Assembly: GCA_021030915.1 (NCBI GenBank)
Contig: JAGEMR010000040.1
Coordinates: forward strand, 1 to 64,000
DNA from: Astrothelium macrocarpum
Lineage: Eukaryota > Ascomycota > Dothideomycetes > Trypetheliales > Trypetheliaceae
DNA length: 64,000 bases
Direction: 5' to 3'
The notes below the pieces were generated by a model, which worked only from the letters and a program-made list of their open reading frames with translations, was not told the DNA's origin and ran no database searches. Both the position numbers and the translations under genes were made by a program. Each line of letters starts with the position of its first letter. Position 1 is the stretch's first letter. Positions 52,531 to 61,060 of this stretch are shown here, piece by piece.

Positions 52531-53693
52531 CATCACCGATGAAATGCCATCCTAGATGCCATGCTGCTCGGCGCAGCTACCTCTTGGGTTAAGGTTTTTG
52601 CAAACCCGGTTCAAGGATAATAGAGAATGCATGTCTTCACAGTCTACGCGCTAGTTGGAAAAGCGTCTTCGGGTTCCAGCGCCGGCATAGGACCGATCCT
52701 TGTATCCATATGGCTATTCCTTGGCGATTAGTTGCAAACGATAATGTTTCACCATCGATAGGGCATACGATGAATAAGCTTTTCTCTTTCACATGTACCC
52801 GTGGGGTCCAAGATGCGAAACCCAATCTCAATCTAATGCGCTGCGGTCCGAATGTATATTAAACTTACATTCCCATGTATCACGGGCATGTAAGCGTCAT
52901 ACTCCAGTCGTGCGGTCCAGATTCGCAAAAAAGCTTCAAAACCCGGTTTTGCGGCGTTATTGTGGAGCAAAGTTTATTCATCTCATAAACTTTCCGAACG
53001 ACCACCTCGGCGGGTTCCAAATCGCTCGATGGCGCAATGCAGCGGAGGCTCGTGTTGTTTCACAATACGAGATCTCTCTTTGCTGAATTTCTCCGACTCG
53101 CGCCGTACGCGTTAGAGTTTAGTGGAGAGAGACTGCAACTGCAAGGCGCTATTTAGATCGACGGGTAGCTTTTGCACCGAGTGCTGGCAATCAAACGGCT
53201 TTGTGGGCAGTGATCGACATATCCATATTATAGAGCCTTAGCCTTTTCTCCACAGTTCTACGAGTTGTTGACAAATTGGATTGCTATAGTTTGCTTCCTA
53301 TTCTGTGTGCTGAGTCGTGTATTAGAGGCTGTAGACAACTTGTAGTATTATGTGCCGTGAACTTGGTTTTTTCGCCCATATCTTCTGCCAAAGCATGTGA
53401 TGGAAAATCTGTATCTCCCCAAATCCTACATCGAATATATCCACAAACTCAGAATCAAAGCCAACATATCATAGTCGAAGAAACAACAGAGATGGTAGTA
53501 TTCTCCACAACTCCCAGCCAAATATTTACCTTGCATAGACAAGTTCAACTGCTATCAAGCCAATCAGGGAGATCACGCGTCGCAACATTGACCCAGACTC
53601 CCAATGAATATGCCTCGCTCCTCACACGAATCCCTCCCATGCTTCCCCACATGTAGACCCTGAATCCATCACCCCCCCAATCCATACCCTTCC
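52531..53693. other. Convergent intergenic region
   Basis: 3' flanks of the transporter gene and the minus-strand DENN gene. The middle has normal composition. A 126-codon plus-strand frame (53276-53656) has no domain and is not called. Confidence 0.4.
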
Positions 53694-54120
53694 TCAAGCC
53701 CCAGTCCTCGCACCCCGGCCCCCTGCCGTCGCCGCAGCCACCACACCCGGCGCAAACTTTCTCCCCGCATCCAACTCCGCGCTCACGTCTTCTTCGACCT
53801 CGACTTCGTCGTCGCCGCTACCGCGTCCGCTCTCGACGATTCGCGTTGGCACGTCAGGTACCTCCTCGTTGCGCCACGTCTGCCCGCTGTACCGATTGTC
53901 CGGTGTCGTGCTCATGCTGGCAATGCTCATGCTCGTGCTGCTCCGGTTGTGAATGAGGTCCGGGGTAGGTGGTATAGAAGACGGTCGTCGTCCGTTGCCT
54001 GTGTGGTGACCAGATTCACTGGGCGTGGCGGAGAGATGGTCTTCTCCGGCATCGGAAGCCGTGGCGGACGTGTTGGAGGGATGGTTGCGGTGGTGAGTGA
54101 GTTTCTTGTTGCTGTTTCGT
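53640..54120. other. GC-rich patch with C-to-G skew switch (patch 5)
   Basis: The 3' end of the minus-strand DENN gene and its flank: + strand C-rich to about 53920, G-rich after. The C-rich part starts slightly outside the coding region. Confidence 0.72.
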
Positions 54121-56716
54121 CGACTGCTGCTAGCGGATGTGGGAGAATTGCCACCGTCGGTCGAAGAAGAGTCTGCGCGCTGAGCGAGTGAGAGACCTTC
54201 GACGGCGGCGGCGCATTGCTCAGAGATGTTGCGAATGATGTAGGCGATGGATTCGGTCTTGTCGCGGAGGTGTCGGTCCGCGACGTCTGTCATGGAGAGG
54301 CGAGCAAGGCGGCTGCGGGCCTCGGGGCTGGATAGCAGGCGTGTCTCCATATCTGGGGAGACGTCCTCGCCATCGAGAGGCTTGCCGTCGACAGTAGACG
54401 TGCGAGACGGAGCGCGTTGGTTTTCTGAGACGCCTGGGACACCGCTGATTTTGCCTATTTCAGCACGATCATGGCCGACATGCTGTTCGGCTGGTGAGCT
54501 GTGTTCATCCTCTTCGTCGTTAAACTCCTCATCAATGTATTCTGAGATTTCAGGAGTGTTGCCAAGACTCTTGACAATATGCTCCATGTGATGAGCTTGT
54601 CCGTCGATAAGCGCTCGAAGATGAAGAACAACTCGTTGAGCCTCGTCACGTTGACGTGAAATCGTAGCATTGGTGTGTTGGAGTTGTGTGAGCTCCTTTT
54701 TGTTGCGCATCCGCTCCCGTTCAAGTTCCTCGGCAATTTCTTGTTGAAGGACGAGAGCCTCGAGAGCATCGTCACGTTGTTTCTCAGTACCGTTGAGACG
54801 ACCATTAAGACGAGCAGACTCATCCCTTTGTTGGTCAATCTGGGTGGTAAGGCGCCGGTTCTCTCTCTTATGAGACTCAATTTTGACCTTGAGATCCTGT
54901 GTCTCTTTAGTGAGCTGTTCAGCGAATGCCTGGAATTTGAGAAATTGCTGCTTCCAGCTTTCGAGTTCTTCAACGAGAAAGTTGTTTCGCTTGGTGACCT
55001 TGGAGAGTTCGGTGTCCATGCGGCCCTTGAGATTGATAAAATCTTGCCATGCCTCCATTGCGTCACGAGAGTATTGGTTTCGCTCGCGCACGATTTCATT
55101 CAGATGCCTCATTGACACCTTTGTCATGAGAGGCTTCTTCTGCGACCCACCGAATAGCGCTTTAACCCCGGTATTGCGTCCCTTGAACATTTTGTCAATA
55201 TGCAGGTTGAGTGTGAAGGTATACCTATGTATACTTACAAGTTTCTCGCAAGCATGGTCAACGACAGCCATAACCCGATCTTGGTTCCACCATTCAGGGT
55301 CCTGTATGCTCTCCACTTCTCCACGCATGACAATAATCTGTCCAGCCGGGATCAATTTCCCGCCGCCATATGCTGACCGCAGATGCTGAGGTACGCCTGA
55401 TGGAGCGATTTCACCATTCAAAGCCTGAGTGAGTCTGTTAATCATCTTTGTACGCTGACCAGCAGTAAGAACAGATGGTGGGCTTGATGTCAGCACAAAA
55501 TTCCGATCCAAGTCCACCACTAAAGCGTCGGTCGGAGCAGTGAAAAGTGTTCGGCATTCAGCTGTAACACCCAAAATGTATGGGCCCGGTTCTTGAACCA
55601 GCTCTTTTGCGTGTCGTGCATTCACGACTGGGACATAGAGACCGCTCCACTCATATACTCGTACAAGGAAACGGATTGATTCTGACGCAACTGTAAGCAT
55701 GGCGGGATAGTGGCTGATGAATATGATTCGGCGCGTAGGTGAGACAGCGGCCTCGAGAACTCCGACAATATTTGGAATAGATAGACAAGTAAAGAGAGGC
55801 CAGATTGAAAAGTTTTGGAATCCCGTCGGAGAGGATGGGAACTGATAGCACAGAGCGTAATCCTTCATATCAATTCGGACAAGGTCGTTAAGCCTGGGCG
55901 CTGGAAAACTAAGAATGCGAGAAACCTCTTCCGCGTGGAAAAGATTTGTTGCCTTGTTCCAGTGAATCCACATGCCACGGAGATAATCGCCCAGTAAATT
56001 GTACAAGGGGTATCGTGACAAAAAACTCAAACAGTATGGAATCCAGTAAGTCTCATTTGATGAATCGTAGTAATCCGACTCGGTCCTTTTTCGGAGGTCA
56101 CGAATGGTCTCGGCACGTTTCTCGTCAGCTCGCGACCAGACTCGTAGTGCAATTCCATAGAGCGTATGTGACGAGTCTTGTTGGAGGACGAATGCGTGAT
56201 GAACGCAATGTGGCTGGCTTGCGCCAGTGCAAATCTCAACATCGTGAGGAAAGCAAGCCTGTCGTTTATATCAGCCGTCTTGAATACAATTATAACATTT
56301 CAAATTTCTGAAGCTGGACAGGGAATCTCCAAGACACGTACCCTCATAGCAGCATGTAAAGAACGTGCAACTTCATTGTCTTGCTCAAGGCGAGGGCTGC
56401 TCCCAAGAATCTCAGGAAGCCAGAATTGGCCTACGGCGCCTTTCATATGGCCAATCTTGCCCTGACTTGGAGGAGGTGCTTTGACCCATTGTGATGGCTC
56501 CCTCCCAACACCGCATACCATGTAGGCATGGGTCAAAGTTTTTGGAGTTCGGTGGGCGGGTTTAGTAGTGCTCAAGGCCGATGGTATGGGTTGGGTGACT
56601 TTGGAATGTAAAGATGAAGTGCGATTGGGAATAGCTAGGCTTTCGCCATCACGAGTAGGCGGTCGCTCACTACGGTCACTCGTTCCAGGACGAATAGAAG
56701 ACAGTGAGGGAGCCAT
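53694..56716 (-). CDS. DENN (AEX-3) domain protein with coiled coil
   Basis: Three exons, 56716-56342, 56258-55239 and 55181-53694 (introns 83 and 57 nt), give 960 aa. The N-terminal module starts LTHAYMVCGVGREPSQW and includes CFPHDVEIC, HHAFVLQQDSSHTLYGIAL and YWIPYCLSFLSRYPLYNLL, the uDENN part. The central cDENN is clear: IPNIVGVLEAAVSPTRRIIF, ISHYPAMLTVASESIRFL, ALVVDLDRNFV. A long coiled coil (SWKQQFLKFQAFAEQLTKET onward) and an acidic Ser-rich disordered tail follow. DENN proteins are Rab GTP-exchange factors or trafficking scaffolds; which Rab is unknown. The 57-nt intron (GTAAGT..TTCAAG) is in frame without a stop, so it is easily missed; removing it joins CEKL to GRNTGVKALFGG. The start is the ATG in AGCC-ATG-GC on the reverse strand. 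Confidence 0.82.
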
Positions 56717-58236
56717 GGCATTGACTAGCAAGCAAAAGGCCGGAGAATGCCTTGACTTGCTGACTGCGCAGTTTTACTCGAGCTAGAACGGGGAATGGTA
56801 GGTACTTGAGAAGCAAAGATTCATGAGGGGAACAAATGGGCAAAGTCCGAGGGAGAGGTAGCTTTGGGGCGATGAAACAGGCCCAAGCTATCCACAAGGA
56901 TAAGGTCAATTGCCCTTGCAAACGGATTGCAGAAACTGTAGCGAGGTGGGCATGAAAAAAAATAATAAAAATAAAAAAAAACTGAGACAGCAGGACAAGC
57001 TGTCAGTCAACCAGGACGAGGACGGGGATATCAGAGGGAGTGATGGGTGGAAGGGCACAAGAAAGAGCAGGTTTCCTCGTGCACGGAGGTGAAATGGGCG
57101 TCGACAGCAGGGCCATGCACTGACTTCCCACGCATCTATGCACGATGCAGTGGCTTGCAGGGGGGAGAGAGACTGCGGCGTGATGCAGAGACACGGCGCT
57201 GTCTGGGGGGCTTACCCTGCCCATTGGATGCCCCGGCTCACTCTAACTACCCGTGCCTGAAGCTACTCAGGGACTCGCGTCCTGTTGACTCGCAATCCAT
57301 TATCTCCCGACTGCCGGGCTCCGGGTAATGTGGTAGAGCATCAGACGGAGCGCTGCGCAATCCAGGTTACAGAGTTGTGTAGTCGGCGTTACGGCGCGAC
57401 TGCGCCGTAGGTACAAAGTAATAGTGATGCCAGAATGCCAGAGAGTAAGGCAGACTCTGCATCACGAGAGATGCTCAATCGAGCCGGAGCCGGCGGAGAT
57501 TGCAGCAACCCCAGCCGAGCAGCCAATCGGGAAGCTGCAATTTCAGATCTGCCAGAGTGGTTAGGCTCGTGGATCCGCGCCAAAGAGATGGAAGTGTGCC
57601 AAGTAGTCGATGTAGTCGATGCCAGGATGAAGGCTGTCCTGAGGGATGGGACAACGGGAAAAGGGGCCCGAGCCCTCTCCCGCCGTGGACGCCAAAACGC
57701 TCTTTTCTGGAAGGCAGCGCTGACATGGCGTCCGATGCGACATTTGCCACTACCAATGACTGAAGGCCTAGGGGGTGGAAAGGATTAGGTAGGATCTTGG
57801 GATCGACGCTCGCCTTCGCTCCGCTCCCAGATCTACATTGTAGTTGGAACATCAGGGTCAGCAACGTGCCCAGCTCCAGACCCTGCACCACCACCACTCC
57901 AGTTTTGCCCTCGCCTTCCCTGAACTTTTTGCTGGACACTTGAAAGATTTGTAACCGGCTGAAGGAAAACTTTGATCATCCTTGAAGATTGCGATCTGTC
58001 ATAGATTGAAGCTAGCCAATCAATTGTAATCCGGCTCCAACTCCGTACGAAAAGGCTCAGTACCGATCAGATCGTCATCGATTTGCTAATGCAAATCTGT
58101 CTATCCGTGGCGCCGTCGTGCCTCTATCTCGAAATCTCACCACCGTTTCTGGCTAGCTTGCCGGCGTCTTGCTCCGTTTCCACTGCTACAACAGTGCCAA
58201 ACCCTTTTCTAGCCCGGTCAGCCTCAGCTACCAACC
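56717..58236. promoter_or_regulatory. Divergent intergenic region (DENN gene / BCD1)
   Basis: 1.5 kb holding both promoters. It contains an A-rich run near 56956-56982. Overlapping frames on both strands (57435-57939) are domain-free and mutually exclusive. No RNA gene, inverted repeat or mobile element recognised. Confidence 0.4.
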
Positions 58237-59553
58237 ATGCCAAACTCAACTCCATTGCATGAATTATGCAGCATATGGTACGTACTCGAAAACACCCGTT
58301 GCGGAATGTCAGCTTGCCATGTTCACACCTTGTACGCTGAATCGCGTCGGCTCCCCCTCCAGTTCTCCATCCCACTCATCGCCCAGCTTGCTGCCTTCCC
58401 TCTAAGCCATATTGCTGATTCGGCCTATAGCAATCAGCAAACCCCTCGCTACCGCTGTCCCCGCTGTTCTGCTCGCACATGCTCACTTCCCTGCTACAAA
58501 CGACATCAGCAATGGTCTCAGTGTTCCGGCAAACGAGATCGTGCTGCGTTTGTAAGCAAGAGCAAGCTTGCCAGTCCGGCAGGGATCGATCACGATTACA
58601 ATTTTCTTTCCGGTATCGAACGATCATTTGATACTGCACAGAGAATTGATTCCGATAAAGGCGTTACTGTCCATCAAGAGAGATCACGTGACAGAAAAAT
58701 TGACCTTCAAAGCCGTAGCAAATCCCTACGGAAGCACTATAGTGATGCTCAGGTCGTGGTCGAATATGCCCCAGTTGGCATGGCCCGCCAGAAGCTAAAC
58801 AAAACGCAGTGGAATGGAGCTAATCATTGCATCTCGTGGACTGTGGAGTGGATTGATCATGGCGGAAAGAGAACCCTTGTCCGTTGCAACGACACCTTCA
58901 CTGTGGCTGATGCATATGCACACGCTGTGCAACGGAACACTCCAAGTGAAAATAAGAAAAGGAAACGTCACGCAAGTAAAAAGGCAACCACCGAAGACGG
59001 CTGTCTTCCATCAAGGCAAGAACCTGCATTGCAAAGCTCTGTACTTGAAACGACCTCCACGCAAACGGCCGAAAATGCTGAAAGATCATTTTCTGCTTCG
59101 AATGCTTCAGCGGATAGAGTAGATGAAGGTCACTCTTCAGAAAGTTTTCATTTCTATCTTCACAAAACTCATACTCGTTGCACTCAATCCGTTCTTATTC
59201 CCCTCGCTTCTACCAACGCAATTTCAGCCTGTCTCAAAAACCGCATAATCTTAGAGTTCCCCACAATTTACGTCTTGCCATACTCACCTGATCAGCTACC
59301 GAAACCCTACATAAGCGAGTCAGAGTATTTCAAGCGAAGGCGGGCAGACGCGGAAGCAGGGGTGTCTGTTGGAGAGCAGACGCAAGCAGTTGTGGCACCC
59401 ACCACCACAGTTGAGACGGCTGACGCCACCCAAACTTCCAGCTCGGCCGAGAACGAAAGTGGGGAGAGCGATAACGAGGATGAGGAGATTGGTGATGAAG
59501 AAGAAAAAGGACCGAATACGATGGAGGCGAATGAGCCCATGGTAAATGTCTGA
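58237..59553 (+). CDS. BCD1: Box C/D snoRNP assembly factor Bcd1 (zf-HIT protein)
   Basis: Two exons, 58237-58277 and 58431-59553 (153-nt intron, GTACGT..CCTATAG), give 387 aa. The join creates the complete HIT zinc finger: LHELCSICNQQTPRYRCPRC continuing SARTCSLPCYKRHQQWSQC, with all eight ligands of the cross-brace. Reading through the intron destroys the first Cys pair, so the two-exon model is well supported. Bcd1/ZNHIT6 is required for accumulation of box C/D snoRNAs, acting with the R2TP and Rsa1 assembly machinery. Later blocks typical of the family are DYNFLSGIERSFDTAQ, then CISWTVEWIDHGG and FHFYLHKTH, then the IILEFPTIYVLP region near the C-terminus, followed by an acidic tail. The small first exon and large intron are conserved-looking. 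Confidence 0.9.
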   Translation: MPNSTPLHELCSIWYVLENTRCGMSACHVHTLYAESRRLPLQFSIPLIAQLAAFPLSHIADSAYSNQQTPRYRCPRCSARTCSLPCYKRHQQWSQCSGKRDRAAFVSKSKLASPAGIDHDYNFLSGIERSFDTAQRIDSDKGVTVHQERSRDRKIDLQSRSKSLRKHYSDAQVVVEYAPVGMARQKLNKTQWNGANHCISWTVEWIDHGGKRTLVRCNDTFTVADAYAHAVQRNTPSENKKRKRHASKKATTEDGCLPSRQEPALQSSVLETTSTQTAENAERSFSASNASADRVDEGHSSESFHFYLHKTHTRCTQSVLIPLASTNAISACLKNRIILEFPTIYVLPYSPDQLPKPYISESEYFKRRRADAEAGVSVGEQTQAVVAPTTTVETADATQTSSSAENESGESDNEDEEIGDEEEKGPNTMEANEPMVNV

Positions 59554-60360
59554 TGGTTCAGCTCTAGATCACGGCAAGCTATCAAAGGTTCTCCAATAGG
59601 ATGGAATAAGAGCTGGAAAGGCTTAGCCTCGATCCGAATAGTTGACAATTAGCCGCAGATTGACCCAAATAAAAGCCTTCAATCAACGCAGAGCCTTTAT
59701 CATGAATAAAAACATGCGCAATACTCATTTAAGCTAGTGTTCTAGCTTATTGCAAAGATGAAAGTAACAGCTTGTTCTGATTGGCTTATCTTTAAATAGG
59801 TTGCAAAAGTTTATATCTCCAACCAATCTTTGTGCGCCTAGTTACATCTCCAATAAATAAAGTCAAAGCTCAAAGCACCAGCATTGCGTTCAAAGTCTTC
59901 TGCTCTGATTTGTGATATAGATGATTTCAGCATATCTCCTCTTTCTTCAATATGTATCTGGTGTCCTACTTTCCAGCCATGAACGCGTATCACATCGAAT
60001 CGAAGGAAATACATACACTGAACAAAGCAAAGGAAACGAGATAGCTATATGTGTGAGAAATTAAGAAGAGAGAAGCGAAAACCGAAAAGCCGACAAGCTA
60101 TTTGGGGGTATGTGTGCCGAAAAAAAAAAAAAAAAAAAGACAAAGTAAAAGGGGGTATTGTGGACGTGTGTCCTGTATTTGCGCGAGCAAGAATCTCTAG
60201 CGCACGAAAAGCCATGCAGCACGAGCAGACAGGAAACAAGACAAAGGAAAAAAAGGACCACGAGAGCAAAGACGCAAGTAGCTAACAAGTCATCCTTCCT
60301 CCCGCAAACATATATACCCACACCCACAACCCCTGCTTTTCATTTCATTTTGGGTTTTGT
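59554..60360. other. Convergent intergenic region
   Basis: 3' flanks of BCD1 and of the coiled-coil gene, A/T-rich, with an 18-19 base A run at 60120-60138. Frames over the A run are artefacts. Nothing else seen. Confidence 0.4.
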
Positions 60361-61060
60361 TTAGAAACAATTCAACGCACTCTTCTTCTTCTTCCCCGCC
60401 TTCTGCATCTCACTCAACCCCCTCATCCGCTCCTCCAACGCGCGCCTCGCCTCCTCCGCCTGCCTCCGCTTATCCCTTTCCTGCTCGACCTCCTGGACAC
60501 TATACCTCGCCCCGCCACCACGCTCACGCTCGCGCTGCTGCTGCTGCAGCTCGGCCTCGCGCGCCGCGAGCTCTCTCTTCACCCCACGGACCTCGTCCTC
60601 GCGCTCCGCAGCACGCTTGCGCCACGCCTCCGCCTCCGCTTTCAGCTTCGTCGAGCTGCTCTCGAGGTCGACGAGGGCCTCCTCGAGCGTCGCGGTTAGC
60701 TGCTTCTCCGCGAACAGGTGCTTTTCGATGGTGCGGATGCGCGCCTCTTGGTCCTCGACGAGCTGTGCGGCCGCGAGGTCTTTGGAGGTGTGGCGAGAGG
60801 GCGGCGGGGGCGGGGAGGTGGCGCCGCCGTCGCGGGTTGGTGGGGAGGAGCTGGGGAGGGGGGGGAGTGGGATTGCGGGCGGTGGGGAGGGGAGCGAGGT
60901 GTGGGAGGTGGATTTGCGCAGGTTGACGGAGGAGTTGGAGCCGGTGCGGATGATGCCTGCGGCGTCGCGGGGGTCGAGGGATTCGCGATTCGAGGTGAGG
61001 GTGTTGCGTTTGGAGTCGTCGAGGGCGGCCTGAGTGGGAATGGTGAGTTTGCTGGGGTTG
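60361..61060. other. GC-rich patch with C-to-G skew switch (patch 6)
   Basis: 3' end of the coiled-coil gene: + strand C-rich to about 60690, then strongly G-rich to about 61060. Confidence 0.76.

Noticed and set aside
51319..52592. Several long frames on both strands over the transporter 3' half
   Set aside because: GC-rich shadows of the transporter coding sequence; Arg/Gly/Ala-rich with no domain.
53276..53656. 126-codon plus-strand frame between the transporter and DENN genes
   Set aside because: No domain, lies in convergent 3' flanks, and composition is ordinary non-coding.
57435..57939. Overlapping frames on both strands upstream of BCD1
   Set aside because: Mutually exclusive, domain-free, and the region is the divergent promoter area.
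60120..60138. Long A run as the poly(A) tail of a retrotransposed element
   Set aside because: No target-site duplication or element body next to it; similar A runs occur at 15570, 17545 and 56960, so simple-sequence DNA is the simpler reading.
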